A DNA stretch of 64,000 nucleotides from assembly GCA_018716305.1 (NCBI GenBank), contig DVKB01000008.1, positions 51,589 through 115,588 on the forward strand. The letters are read 5' to 3'. This document shows positions 18,729 to 28,110 of this stretch, one piece after another; positions within the stretch are counted from its first letter, which is position 1; every line of letters begins with the position of its first letter. The position numbers and the translations under genes were made by a program. Origin of the DNA: Candidatus Scatomonas merdigallinarum. Its GTDB lineage: Bacteria > Bacillota > Clostridia > Lachnospirales > Lachnospiraceae. Under the pieces are notes generated by a model. That model saw nothing but the letters and a program-made list of their open reading frames with translations, was not told the DNA's origin and did not search any database.

Positions 18729-20411
18729 ATGCAGTTAAATGGTTCACAGATCATCATAGAGTGTTTGAAGGAGCAGGGGGTAGACACCGTATTCGGCTAT
18801 CCCGGAGGCACCATCCTCAATGTCTACGATGAATTATACAGACACCCGGAGATCCGGCACATCCTCACCTCCCACGAGCAGGGCGCGTCCCATGCGGCGG
18901 ACGGTTATGCCAGAGCTACGGGAAAAGTGGGCGTGTGCTTTGCCACCAGCGGCCCCGGCGCCACCAATCTGGTCACCGGCATTGCCACCGCCTATATGGA
19001 TTCCATTCCGGTAGTGGCTATTACGGCCAACGTGGGGACCTCCCTTCTGGGCAAGGACAGTTTCCAGGAGGTGGATATCGCCGGCATCACCATGCCGGTG
19101 ACCAAATACAGCGTCATTGTCAAGGATGTGAATATTCTGGCAAAAACCATCCGCAAGGCATTTAAGATCGCCAGAACCGGCCGGCCGGGCCCTGTGCTGG
19201 TGGATATAACCAAGGATGTAACCGCGGATGTATGTGAATACACACCTCAGGAGCCGGAGAAAATTCCGCCGGTGACAAATTTGATCCGCCAGGAGGATCT
19301 GGACCGGGCGGCGGCAATGATCTCCGCGGCCAAAAAGCCCTTCCTGTTTGTGGGAGGCGGGGCCGCCGCTTCCGGAGCTTCCGCGGAGGTGCGGGAATTG
19401 GCGGAAAAGATTCAGGCCCCGGTCTGCGACAGCCTGATGGGCAAGGGAACCTTCCCGGGCACCCACCAGCTGTACACCGGCATGCTGGGCATGCACGGAA
19501 CCAAAACCTCCAATCTGGGTATGTACAAGTGCGACCTGGTTATTGTGCTGGGCGCCAGATTCTCCGACCGGGACGTGGGAGATACCAAACATTTCGCCAA
19601 CCAGGCAAAAATCCTCCAGATCGATGTGGATCCGGCGGAGATCAATAAAAACGTGGTGGTGGATGCTTCCGTAACCGGAGACGTCCGGGAGGTTCTGAAA
19701 CGCCTTCTGCCCATGATTCCCGTCCAGGAGCATCCTCAGTGGATCGCCGAGATCCAGGAAATGAAGAAGCAGTATCCCATGGCGTACCACGAGGATATTT
19801 TAAGCGGCCCCTCCATCATCGAGGAGATTTACCGGGTAACCAAGGGAGACGCCATCATCTGCACCGATGTAGGCCAGCATCAGATGTGGGCGGCCCAGTA
19901 TTACAAGTATACCAGCCCCAGAACTCTTCTGACTTCCGGCGGTCTGGGCACCATGGGTTACGGCCTGGGAGCCGCCATGGGAGCCAAATGCGGGCGTCCG
20001 GAGAAAACGGTCATCAACGTGGCGGGAGACGGCTGCTTCCGCATGAATATGAATGAGATCGCCACCCTGACCCGGTACAATATTCCGGTCATCGAGGTAG
20101 TCATCAACAACCATGTGCTGGGCATGGTCCGCCAGTGGCAGACCCTGTTTTACGGAAAACGGTATTCCCAGACCATTCTCAATGACAAAACGGATTTTGT
20201 AAAAGTTGCCGAGGCTATGGGCGCCGTGGGAATGCGGGTGACCAAAAAAGAAGAATTCGCGGCCGCGCTGGAAAAAGCCATCAGCCTCAATGGTCCGGTA
20301 CTCATTGACTGCCAGATCGACTGCGACGACAAGGTATTCCCCATGGTAGCCGCCGGCGGGGCCAACAGTGAAGTCTTTGACGAGACAGATCTGGAGGAAA
20401 AGAACGCTTGA
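18729..20411 (+). CDS. ilvB: Acetolactate synthase large subunit
   Basis: 560 residues. ThDP- and FAD-dependent condensation of pyruvate to acetolactate, the first common step for valine and leucine. The N-terminal ThDP domain carries GYPGGTIL and the catalytic Glu in SHEQGASHAADGYAR; the C-terminal ThDP motif GDGCFRMNMNEI (about 434) continues to the usual NN. 26 bp after ilvD with AAAGGAG. No regulatory subunit (ilvN or ilvH) and no ilvC are encoded nearby. Confidence 0.95.
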   Translation: MQLNGSQIIIECLKEQGVDTVFGYPGGTILNVYDELYRHPEIRHILTSHEQGASHAADGYARATGKVGVCFATSGPGATNLVTGIATAYMDSIPVVAITANVGTSLLGKDSFQEVDIAGITMPVTKYSVIVKDVNILAKTIRKAFKIARTGRPGPVLVDITKDVTADVCEYTPQEPEKIPPVTNLIRQEDLDRAAAMISAAKKPFLFVGGGAAASGASAEVRELAEKIQAPVCDSLMGKGTFPGTHQLYTGMLGMHGTKTSNLGMYKCDLVIVLGARFSDRDVGDTKHFANQAKILQIDVDPAEINKNVVVDASVTGDVREVLKRLLPMIPVQEHPQWIAEIQEMKKQYPMAYHEDILSGPSIIEEIYRVTKGDAIICTDVGQHQMWAAQYYKYTSPRTLLTSGGLGTMGYGLGAAMGAKCGRPEKTVINVAGDGCFRMNMNEIATLTRYNIPVIEVVINNHVLGMVRQWQTLFYGKRYSQTILNDKTDFVKVAEAMGAVGMRVTKKEEFAAALEKAISLNGPVLIDCQIDCDDKVFPMVAAGGANSEVFDETDLEEKNA

Positions 20412-20437
20412 CGGAAAACGGATTCTGGTTGTATGAT
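20408..20437 (+). promoter_or_regulatory. Promoter of serC-serA
   Basis: TTGACG overlapping the ilvB stop codon, 18 bp, TATGAT, leaving a leader of about 70 bases. Confidence 0.6.
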
Positions 20438-20512
20438 GAAATCGTGCCGACTCTGAGGAGAAGGCGCAGAAAAATGAGACTTTTGTAATGGAAACAGGAG
20501 GAAAAAGGAAAA

Positions 20513-21595
20513 ATGAGCAGAGTATATAATTTCTCGGCCGGTCCGGCAGTGCTGCCGGAGGAGGTTTTAAAAGAAGCTCAGGAGGAGATGCTGGATTACA
20601 GGGGATGCGGAATGTCCGTCATGGAAATGAGCCACCGCTCCAAAATGTTTGACAACATCATCCAGGAGGCTGAGGCGGACCTGAGAGAGCTTCTCAATAT
20701 TCCGGAAGACTACAAGGTTCTGTTTCTTCAGGGGGGAGCATCCCTGCAGTTCGCGCAGATCCCCATGAACCTGATGAAAAACCGGGTGGCGGACTATATC
20801 GTCACCGGCCAGTGGGCCAAGAAAGCATGGCAGGAGGCGCAGAAGTTCGGCACCGCCAACAAGATCGCTTCCTCAGAGGATAAGACATACAGCTATATCC
20901 CGGACTGCTCCGATCTGCCCATCAGCCCGGACGCGGACTATGTGTACATCTGTGAGAACAATACCATTTACGGAACCAAATACAGAACGCTTCCCAACAC
21001 CAAGGGCAAGCTGCTGGTGGCGGATGTATCCTCCTGTTTCCTGTCCGAGCCCATGGATGTGACCAAATACGGCATTGTCTACGGCGGCGTACAGAAAAAT
21101 ATCGGACCCGCGGGCATGGTGATCTCCATCATCCGTCAGGATCTCATCACGGACGATGTGCTTCCGGGCACTCCCACCATGATGAAATTTAAGACCCAGG
21201 CAGACGCGGGTTCTCTTTACAACACCCCCAACTGCTGGTGCATTTATATCTGCGGTAAAGTCTTCAAGTGGCTGAAGAAGATGGGCGGCCTGGCGGCTAT
21301 GAAGGAAAGAAATGAGAAAAAAGCAAAACTTCTCTATGATTTCCTGGATTCCAGCAGCCTGTTCCACGGTACGGTGGTGAAAGAGGACCGTTCTCTCATG
21401 AATGTTCCTTTTGTCACCGGAGACAAAGAGATGGACGCGAAGTTTGTAAAGGCAGCCTCCGAGGCCGGATTTGAAAATCTGAAGGGACACCGGACCGTAG
21501 GCGGCATGCGGGCCAGCATTTACAACGCCATGCCCACAGAGGGCGTGGAGGCGCTGGTGGAGTTTATGAAGAAGTTTGAAGAGGAGAATGCGTGA
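20513..21595 (+). CDS. serC: Phosphoserine aminotransferase
   Basis: 360 residues. PLP enzyme converting 3-phosphohydroxypyruvate plus glutamate to phosphoserine. N-terminus YNFSAGPAVLPEEVL and GCGMSVMEMSHRS are SerC signatures; the PLP-binding Lys is in YGGVQKNIGPAG (about residue 195) and the C-terminus has GHRTVGGMRASIYNA. AGGAGG lies 11 bp before the ATG. Overlaps serA by one base. Confidence 0.96.
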   Translation: MSRVYNFSAGPAVLPEEVLKEAQEEMLDYRGCGMSVMEMSHRSKMFDNIIQEAEADLRELLNIPEDYKVLFLQGGASLQFAQIPMNLMKNRVADYIVTGQWAKKAWQEAQKFGTANKIASSEDKTYSYIPDCSDLPISPDADYVYICENNTIYGTKYRTLPNTKGKLLVADVSSCFLSEPMDVTKYGIVYGGVQKNIGPAGMVISIIRQDLITDDVLPGTPTMMKFKTQADAGSLYNTPNCWCIYICGKVFKWLKKMGGLAAMKERNEKKAKLLYDFLDSSSLFHGTVVKEDRSLMNVPFVTGDKEMDAKFVKAASEAGFENLKGHRTVGGMRASIYNAMPTEGVEALVEFMKKFEEENA

Positions 21596-22758
21596 TGTTT
21601 CAGTATACCTGTTTAAATCCTATTTCAGAGGTTGGTCTTAAAGAATTCGGCGAGGGCTACGCCCGCACCGAGAATGCGGAGGACGCGGACGCCATTCTGG
21701 TGAGAAGCGCCAAAATGCACGATATGGAGCTCCCGGAGAAGCTGGCCGCTGTGGCCAGAGCCGGAGCCGGTGTAAATAATATTCCCCTGGAACTCTGCGC
21801 GGAGCACGGAATCGTAGTGTTCAACACTCCGGGGGCCAATGCCAACGGCGTGAAGGAGCTGGTGCTTGCCGGTATGCTGCTGGCCTCCAGAGACATTGTG
21901 GGAGGCGTTGAGTGGGTGAAAAGCCAGGAGGATAATCCCGATGTGGGAAAGCTGGCGGAAAAACAGAAAAAACAGTTTGCCGGCTGCGAGATCAGCGGCA
22001 AAAAACTGGGAATCATCGGTCTGGGCGCCATCGGCCAGCTGGTAGCCAACGCCGCCACCCATCTGGGCATGGATGTGTACGGATATGATCCCTATCTGTC
22101 TGTGGATGCCGCCTGGAATCTTTCCCGCTCCATCCATCACATTCAGGATGTAAATGATATTTACCGGGAGTGCGATTACATCACCATCCACGTTCCGCTT
22201 CTGGACAGCACCAGGGGTATGATCAGCAGAGAAGCCATCGGCATGATGAAGGAGGGGGTTGTGCTCCTGAACTTTGCCAGAGACGTGCTGGTGGATGAGG
22301 ATGCCCTGGTGGAGGCTCTGAAATCCGGCAAAGTGAAAAAATACGTGACAGATTTTGCCAATCCCACGGTAGCCGGCGTACCGGGAACCCTGATTACACC
22401 CCATCTGGGAGCTTCCACCGAGGAAGCGGAGGACAACTGCGCGGTGATGGCGGTCAAGGAACTGCGGGATTACCTGGAAAACGGAAATATCAAGAATTCC
22501 GTAAACTATCCCAACTGCGATATGGGACGCTGCACAGCCCCGGGCAGAATTGCCATCAATCACCGGAATATCGTAAATATGATCAGCCAGTTTACCAAGG
22601 TGATCGGCGAGGCGGGCATTAATATTTCCGATCTTACCAACAAAAGCAAGGAAAATTATGCCTACTCTCTCATCGATCTGGAAGAGCCGGCCACGGAGGA
22701 TGTGATCCGCGCTCTGGAAGCCATTGACGGAGTGCTGAAGGTGCGGGTAGTAAAATAA
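21595..22758 (+). CDS. serA: D-3-phosphoglycerate dehydrogenase
   Basis: 387 residues, the short SerA form ending in an ACT domain. Oxidises 3-phosphoglycerate, the first step of serine synthesis. The Rossmann fold carries GLGAIGQLVANAA (about 143), and the catalytic His lies in LITPHLGASTEEAEDN. Residues about 320-387 (NIVNMISQFTKVIGEAGINI) are the ACT domain that could bind serine. I prefer ATG at 21595 (TGATG overlap with serC, GAGGAG 9 bp before) over GTG at 21592. Confidence 0.93.
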   Translation: MFQYTCLNPISEVGLKEFGEGYARTENAEDADAILVRSAKMHDMELPEKLAAVARAGAGVNNIPLELCAEHGIVVFNTPGANANGVKELVLAGMLLASRDIVGGVEWVKSQEDNPDVGKLAEKQKKQFAGCEISGKKLGIIGLGAIGQLVANAATHLGMDVYGYDPYLSVDAAWNLSRSIHHIQDVNDIYRECDYITIHVPLLDSTRGMISREAIGMMKEGVVLLNFARDVLVDEDALVEALKSGKVKKYVTDFANPTVAGVPGTLITPHLGASTEEAEDNCAVMAVKELRDYLENGNIKNSVNYPNCDMGRCTAPGRIAINHRNIVNMISQFTKVIGEAGINISDLTNKSKENYAYSLIDLEEPATEDVIRALEAIDGVLKVRVVK

Positions 22759-22771
22759 TCATTCGCAGACG

Positions 22772-22807
22772 GGGCTGCCGCGAAAAGAGAAAATTTCGCG
22801 GCAGCCC
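22772..22807 (+). terminator. Strong hairpin after serA, possibly an incomplete terminator
   Basis: GGGCTGCCGCGAAA (22772-22785) pairs perfectly with TTTCGCGGCAGCCC (22794-22807). Only TT follows, so it may attenuate or stabilise the mRNA 3' end rather than stop transcription into DUF1015. Confidence 0.6.
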
Positions 22808-22847
22808 TTGGCGTCAGAGATAAAAATGAAATCGGAGGAGAAATGAG

Positions 22848-24089
22848 ATGGCGATCATCAGACCATTCCGGGGGCTGCGGCCCGCGGCGGGAAAGGAAAA
22901 GGCGGTAGCCGCCCTTCCCTATGACGTCTACAGCCGGGAGGAAGCCCGGCGGAAAGTGGAGGGGGATCCGCTGACTTTTCTGCGGATTGACCGCCCGGAG
23001 ACCCAGTTTCCGCCAGAGCAGGATATGTACGCGGACTGCGTGTATAAAAAAGGGGATGAAATGCTCCGGGAGATGGAGGAGATGGGGGTGTTTGTGCAGG
23101 ATGAAACACCCTGCTTCTATCTCTATGAGCTCACCATGGACGGAAGGTCCCAGACCGGCCTGGTGGCCTGCTCCGCTGTGGATGACTATGTATCGGGAGT
23201 CATCAAGAAACACGAAAATACCCGGCGGGACAAGGAGGAGGACCGGATCCGCCATGTGGACGCTCTCAGCGCCCAGACCGGCCCTATTTTTCTGGCCTAC
23301 CGGGCGGAGGAGACGGTAAGCCGGCTGCTGGCGAAGGAAAAAGAATCTCCGGCCCTGGCGGATTTTGTGTCTGAGGACGGAGTCCGCCACAGAGTCTGGA
23401 AAATCTGCTCCGGGGATGTGATCCGCAGGCTGGCGGAAGCCTTTGAGAAAATTCCGCACACCTACATCGCCGACGGCCACCACCGGGCGGCTTCCGCGGT
23501 GGAAGTTTCCATGATGCGCAGAAGAGAGCATCCGGACTACACGGGAGAGGAGGAGTTTAACTATTTTCTCTCAGTGCTGTTTCCGGACGAGGAACTGCGG
23601 ATTCTGGATTATAACCGGGTGCTGAAGGATCTCAACGGATACAGCCGGGAGGAGCTTCTGGAGAAACTGCGGGAATCCTTTGCCCTGGAAGGCCCTGTGC
23701 GGGAGCCGGTGCGCCCCCAGCGGAAGGGAGAGATGGGACTGTATCTGGGAGAACAGTGGTACCGGCTTACCGCCCGGGAGGAGAAAAAGCTGCAGGATCC
23801 TGTGGGCTGCCTGGATGTGGCCTTTCTGCAGAGAGAAGTCCTGGAACCGGTGTTCGGCATCCGGGATCCCAAGACAGACCGGCGCATAGACTTTGTGGGA
23901 GGCATCCGGGGGCTGAAGGAGCTGGAGCGTCGCTGCCATGAGGACTGCCAGGCCGCTTTTTCCCTGTATCCCACTTCCATGGAGGAACTGTTTGACGTGG
24001 CGGATCAGGGGCTTTTGATGCCCCCGAAATCCACCTGGTTTGAGCCGAAGCTTCGCAGCGGCCTTTTCATACATAAAATTGAGAGGTGA
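22848..24089 (+). CDS. DUF1015-family protein
   Basis: 413 residues, matching COG4198/DUF1015. The N-terminus IRPFRGLRPAAGKEKAVAALPYDV is the family signature, and IADGHHRAASA (about 205) holds a conserved DGHHR motif. No transmembrane segment. GGAGGAG precedes the ATG. The reaction is not established as far as I know. Position directly after serC-serA suggests a link to serine or phosphoserine metabolism, an inference from context. Its last 23 bases overlap the end of the convergent regulator gene. Confidence 0.85.
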   Translation: MAIIRPFRGLRPAAGKEKAVAALPYDVYSREEARRKVEGDPLTFLRIDRPETQFPPEQDMYADCVYKKGDEMLREMEEMGVFVQDETPCFYLYELTMDGRSQTGLVACSAVDDYVSGVIKKHENTRRDKEEDRIRHVDALSAQTGPIFLAYRAEETVSRLLAKEKESPALADFVSEDGVRHRVWKICSGDVIRRLAEAFEKIPHTYIADGHHRAASAVEVSMMRRREHPDYTGEEEFNYFLSVLFPDEELRILDYNRVLKDLNGYSREELLEKLRESFALEGPVREPVRPQRKGEMGLYLGEQWYRLTAREEKKLQDPVGCLDVAFLQREVLEPVFGIRDPKTDRRIDFVGGIRGLKELERRCHEDCQAAFSLYPTSMEELFDVADQGLLMPPKSTWFEPKLRSGLFIHKIER

Positions 24090-25587
24090 GTTCCTCCGGG
24101 TCCCGCAGGAGGCGGAAGGACAGTTCCAGATACAGCCTGGTATCGTAATCCTCCAGGTTTAAATGGGTCAGCTCCTGAATCCGCTCCATGCGGTTGATAA
24201 AGGTGCTGCGGTGAATGTAGAGCTTTTCCGCGGCCCGGGACATATTAAACTGCTGCTGAAAATACATATACAGCGTCGCGTAGTAACTGGTCTGCCGCTG
24301 CTGGTCATGCTCCCGGAGGGTGAGCAGGGCCGGGTGGCAGACCTGTTCCGGTTTAAAGATGCCGGTGCCGTAGGAGAGCAGATACTCCAGCCCGTAGTCA
24401 TTGAACCGGAAATACCAGCGGGTGCTGTCTTTTTTTCTGCCGAATTCCAAAGCATAGAGAGCCTGGCGGAAGTAGAGTCCCAGCTCCCGCAGGCCGGTAA
24501 AGGGGCGGCTGCATCCCGCCACCATCAGGCCGTCCCGGACCAGATAGGCCAGGGACTGATAGAATTCTGTCAGCTTGTCAGCGCCGTAGAGGGTCAGGTT
24601 CAGCAACATGGCCGCGTTGCCCTCGTATTCCACCGCGCAGGCCCCGCGCCACCGCTCCTCCACCTGGGAGACCAGATAGGGGGGATAGAGATCCCGCTTC
24701 AGCCGGTGCTCAGGGAGAAACAGCACCATCAGATAGGAGTGCTCTTCCTGCCAGCCGGTATTCTGCATGAGCCGGTGAATCTCCCTGGTATGGGGGATTT
24801 TTCCGGCCAGACTGTCAGAGAGGAAGGAGTGCAGGAAGGTCTGAACCGAGGAGGTAAACTGAAAAGACCCGAACCGCTGGAGCAGAATCTGAACCACCTC
24901 CGCCAGCCTTTCCAGGATCAGCTTTCGGCCGTCCGGATGCCGGGGGGGATCCGCGGCCATGACCAGGCGGCCGCAGTATCTGCCGCCGAAACGGAAATTG
25001 TACAGGAGATAATTCCGGTCATAGTCGAATTCAAAGACGCCGCCGCGAGTCTCCAGATCCCGGAAGTGAGGGTTGGAGATGATGTCGTTGACCGTGTCCA
25101 GATTGATCTGTCCCGCGTCGGAAAAAAGAGCATAGGGGGAATCCGGCGTATGCTCTGAGGCTATTATGTTAAACTGATTGTCCAGAAGGCACAGAGGAAT
25201 GCGGAAATACTGATAGGTGCAGCGGATCAGGCTGCGGAAATCCTGGAATTTTTCCACAATCTGCATACAGGTGTTTTCCCATTCGTCGTAATAGTCATAC
25301 AGTTCCTGAAGGGCATTGTATACATCCTCCCGGTCTGCCTGCTCCGGAAAAACAAAGACAGAGGCCTGGGGGGAAGGGCGGACCGGCCCGTCGGAAAAAC
25401 AGAGAAAGGTTCCGGGCAGATCGGGAACGTCAGGCTTCCTGAGAAGAAGCAGATGAGCAGTCTGTTTGGTGCCCGGGTGATAGTACAGGGGACGGCCCAG
25501 TTCGCTTTCGCTGCCGGAACCGGGAATGTATTGGATCGGATACTTTCTTGCAAAGTGATAGTTTATAATATCGCTGTTTAATTTCAT
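24067..25587 (-). CDS. PucR-type transcriptional regulator
   Basis: 506 residues. The C-terminal 55 residues form a PucR-type helix-turn-helix (SRAAEKLYIHRSTFINRMERI), then LEDYDTRLYLELSFRLL. The larger N-terminal part resembles the ligand-sensing regions of such regulators but I cannot name the ligand. ATG at 25587 is chosen because a GTG at 25650 lies upstream of the likely transcription start. A palindromic operator overlaps its own -10 box, suggesting autoregulation. It is convergent with, and overlaps, DUF1015. Confidence 0.8.
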   Translation of the reverse strand: MKLNSDIINYHFARKYPIQYIPGSGSESELGRPLYYHPGTKQTAHLLLLRKPDVPDLPGTFLCFSDGPVRPSPQASVFVFPEQADREDVYNALQELYDYYDEWENTCMQIVEKFQDFRSLIRCTYQYFRIPLCLLDNQFNIIASEHTPDSPYALFSDAGQINLDTVNDIISNPHFRDLETRGGVFEFDYDRNYLLYNFRFGGRYCGRLVMAADPPRHPDGRKLILERLAEVVQILLQRFGSFQFTSSVQTFLHSFLSDSLAGKIPHTREIHRLMQNTGWQEEHSYLMVLFLPEHRLKRDLYPPYLVSQVEERWRGACAVEYEGNAAMLLNLTLYGADKLTEFYQSLAYLVRDGLMVAGCSRPFTGLRELGLYFRQALYALEFGRKKDSTRWYFRFNDYGLEYLLSYGTGIFKPEQVCHPALLTLREHDQQRQTSYYATLYMYFQQQFNMSRAAEKLYIHRSTFINRMERIQELTHLNLEDYDTRLYLELSFRLLRDPEELTSQFYV

Positions 25588-25645
25588 TTTTTGCCTTTTA
25601 TTTCCTCTCCTGCAAAAGTATTGTATTTTCTTGCATACAATCGGT

Positions 25646-25666
25646 GACACTACACATTGTAGTGTC
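25646..25666. promoter_or_regulatory. Palindromic operator at the PucR-type regulator promoter
   Basis: GACACTACA, CAT, TGTAGTGTC: perfect 9-bp arms with a 3-bp centre. It covers the minus-strand -10 box. The core resembles the BlaI-type CTACA/TGTAG boxes but has a 3-bp spacer, so it is probably for another factor, most simply the regulator itself. Confidence 0.65.
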
Positions 25667-25684
25667 CGGGATGTAAAAAGTCAA
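25656..25684 (-). promoter_or_regulatory. Promoter of the PucR-type regulator
   Basis: Minus strand TTGACT (25684-25679), 17 bp, TACAAT (25661-25656), embedded in the palindromic operator. Confidence 0.72.
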
Positions 25685-25697
25685 CTATTTTGACGGA

Positions 25698-25726
25698 TTT
25701 ACGAAGGCGCCTATATACACTATAAT
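25698..25726 (+). promoter_or_regulatory. Promoter of the LtaS-like gene
   Basis: TTTACG, 17 bp, TATAAT (25721-25726). An alternative is TTGACG (25690) with TATATA at 16 bp. Confidence 0.55.
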
Positions 25727-25776
25727 GTGGTTAAATCAATTTTTGGTAACCCATTACTACTCTATACACATGGAAG

Positions 25777-25812
25777 GGGCAGAGCTTAACGGCTCTGCCC
25801 TTTCTGTCTTCA
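25777..25812 (+). terminator. Leader hairpin, possible attenuator before the LtaS-like gene
   Basis: GGGCAGAGC (25777-25785), loop TTAACG, GCTCTGCCC (25792-25800), then TTTCTGTCTT. It lies between the promoter and the gene, so it could terminate a short transcript or attenuate the gene. Confidence 0.5.
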
Positions 25813-25911
25813 TACCCTGTGAATCGTAAGGACGCGTCTGCCCAGACACAGAAATTTCATTTGCAAAATCCATGTAAAGTGATTAAAATAGGCAGAAAGC
25901 AACGAGGCCGG

Positions 25912-27987
25912 ATGCGGAACCGGCGGAAAGGTCTGGGTTACAGCATGATACAGATGTGGAAAGATAAGATCCGGGAAAAGGGCGGAAAAAAGCACCTGAT
26001 TTTCTGGACAGTTTACTGGGGAATCACTCTGGCGGTGATTCTGGGGCACGGACCTCTGCTTTTAGGGGCAGAGGGCTGGGAACAGCTTCCTTACCGGCTG
26101 GGCTTCGCGGGACTGCTGATCCTTTGGGGAGTTCTGGTGTGGATCTGTGAGAGAATGTGGGTGAAAAATGTCAGCCGGCGGGAAAAAAAGAGGATCCGGA
26201 TCTGGCATTTCCTGATTCTCTTCGCGGACGCCATATATCTTTTCTGGGTTATGGAGTTTGTCAATAATAACCAGTTGGCGGAGATGAAATTCGGCTATAT
26301 GGCCCTGAATGTGCTGGGCATTTTTATCATCGCCCTGATTTTTCTGTTCTGGTTCAACTCCTTCCGGCGGGCGCTGATGGCCAACACCATTCTGTTTACC
26401 TCACTCTCCGTGGCTTTCTATTATGTATACAGCTTCCGGGGAGAGCCTCTGCAGCTGATTGACTTTTTCAGCTTCGGCACGGCCATGGACGTGGCCGGCA
26501 CCTACGACTGGTCATTCCCCAGGCCCATGGCGGTGATTGTGCCCTTAAGCCTCAGCCTGATCGCCCTGATCCTGCATCTGCCGGACCGGTATCTGGCCAG
26601 GAAAAAGCCCGGAAAGATCGCCATCCGCCTGGGGGTGGGGGCTTTCATGGTCTTTGGCTATTTCTTTTACCTGAATGTAAACTGGAACGGAAACCTGGGC
26701 ATTGTCACCAATCTGTGGATGCCCATCTCCACCTACCGGGAATACGGCAATACCGTGGGCTTCTTCTGTGTGGCGAAATATATGCGGCTGACGCCGCCGG
26801 CGGATTATTCTCTGGAAAAGACAGAGGAAATCGCGGAGGGCGTGGATACCTCCGAGAACCCCAACGAAGGCAAAGTCAAGCCGGTGAACATCATTGCCAT
26901 TATGAGCGAGTCCTGGGCGGACTACCGGATGGTGGGCGACCTGCGGACCAATGAGGAGGTCATGCCTTTCTACGATTCCATGAAGGAAAACACCATTAAG
27001 GGCCATACCCTGGTATGCATCCGGGGAGGAGGGACCGCCAAGACGGAGTACGAATTCCTTACCGGAAATTCCGTGAAGCGTTTTCCCTCCATGGTACCCT
27101 ATGTGAGCTATTTTACTCACGATCAGTATTCCCTGGTGACGACCCTGGAGGCTCAGGGCTATAACTCTGTAGCCATGCATCCCAACAAGGGATCCAACTG
27201 GAAGCGGACCAGCGCGTACCGGTTTCTGAATTTTGACACCTTCTATACCATTGACGATTTCGATGAAGACGATGAGAAGGTTCGGGATTACATCAGCGAC
27301 CAGGCCAACTTCGAGAAAATTATTGATGTGGTGGAGTCCAAGGAGAACAGCGAGGATCCCCTGTTTCTGTTCAACGTAACCATGCAGAACCACGGGGGCT
27401 ACACCGAGGAAAACTACCAGGGAGAAATCCAGGTGGAGGGCTACAATAACCGGGCCTCCAACCAGTACCTCTCCATCATCCACGAGAGCGACAAGGCACT
27501 GGAATATCTGATCCATTATTTCGAGGACTATCCGGAACCCACCCTTATTGTGATGTTCGGGGATCATTATCCCACTCTGCCGGACAGCTTTACGGAGTAC
27601 ATTTCAGGCTCTGAGTACGATGACCTGACTCTGGACGAGCAGGAAATGTATTACGCTACCCCCTTCTTTATCTGGGCCAACTACGATATCCCGGAGGAAG
27701 AAGGCGTTCTCACCAGCACCAATTACCTGGGAACCATGATGCTGGAGCAGACAGGACTGGAGATGGCGCCCTACAACTATTATCTTCAGGATCTGCAGGA
27801 AACCATTCCGGCGCTGAACCATCTGGGCTATATGGATCCGGAGGGAAAATTCCACGCCTGGGAGGACGCGGACGAGAAAACCCGGGAGGCTGAGTGGGAG
27901 TATGAATGCCTCCAGTACAACAACCTGGCGGAAAAAGGACGGCGGCTGGATTGGTTCTTCACAGTGGACGCCGGGGAAGACAGCTGA
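25912..27987 (+). CDS. LTA synthase-like membrane sulfatase-fold protein
   Basis: About 691 residues. Five hydrophobic segments in the first 260 residues are followed by an extracellular alkaline-phosphatase/sulfatase domain. VNIIAIMSESW carries the metal-binding Glu, GGGTAKTEYEFLTG (about 372) the nucleophilic Thr seen in LtaS, and MFGDHYPTLP the late Asp-His pair. LtaS-type enzymes move phosphoglycerol from phosphatidylglycerol onto lipoteichoic acid or related glycans; the precise polymer is not deducible. Start uncertain: ATG at 25912 has GAGG nearby, ATG at 25945 and GTG at 25819 are alternatives. Confidence 0.85.
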   Translation: MRNRRKGLGYSMIQMWKDKIREKGGKKHLIFWTVYWGITLAVILGHGPLLLGAEGWEQLPYRLGFAGLLILWGVLVWICERMWVKNVSRREKKRIRIWHFLILFADAIYLFWVMEFVNNNQLAEMKFGYMALNVLGIFIIALIFLFWFNSFRRALMANTILFTSLSVAFYYVYSFRGEPLQLIDFFSFGTAMDVAGTYDWSFPRPMAVIVPLSLSLIALILHLPDRYLARKKPGKIAIRLGVGAFMVFGYFFYLNVNWNGNLGIVTNLWMPISTYREYGNTVGFFCVAKYMRLTPPADYSLEKTEEIAEGVDTSENPNEGKVKPVNIIAIMSESWADYRMVGDLRTNEEVMPFYDSMKENTIKGHTLVCIRGGGTAKTEYEFLTGNSVKRFPSMVPYVSYFTHDQYSLVTTLEAQGYNSVAMHPNKGSNWKRTSAYRFLNFDTFYTIDDFDEDDEKVRDYISDQANFEKIIDVVESKENSEDPLFLFNVTMQNHGGYTEENYQGEIQVEGYNNRASNQYLSIIHESDKALEYLIHYFEDYPEPTLIVMFGDHYPTLPDSFTEYISGSEYDDLTLDEQEMYYATPFFIWANYDIPEEEGVLTSTNYLGTMMLEQTGLEMAPYNYYLQDLQETIPALNHLGYMDPEGKFHAWEDADEKTREAEWEYECLQYNNLAEKGRRLDWFFTVDAGEDS

Positions 27988-28028
27988 AGCTTCCCTGCAT
28001 CCGGCCGGAAGAAATCCGTGAAAACTAC

Positions 28029-28056
28029 TTGCAAATTCCCCGGAATACGGTACAAT
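28029..28056 (+). promoter_or_regulatory. Promoter of the ABC-F gene
   Basis: TTGCAA, 16 bp, TACAAT, 54 bp before the start codon. Confidence 0.65.
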
Positions 28057-28110
28057 GGTAAACTGTAGGCTTTCAATCTATAATCAGGAAAGGAAAGAAC
28101 GAGGTTTACT

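Noticed and set aside
16981..18747. 588-codon minus-strand frame
   Set aside because: Exact shadow of ilvD.
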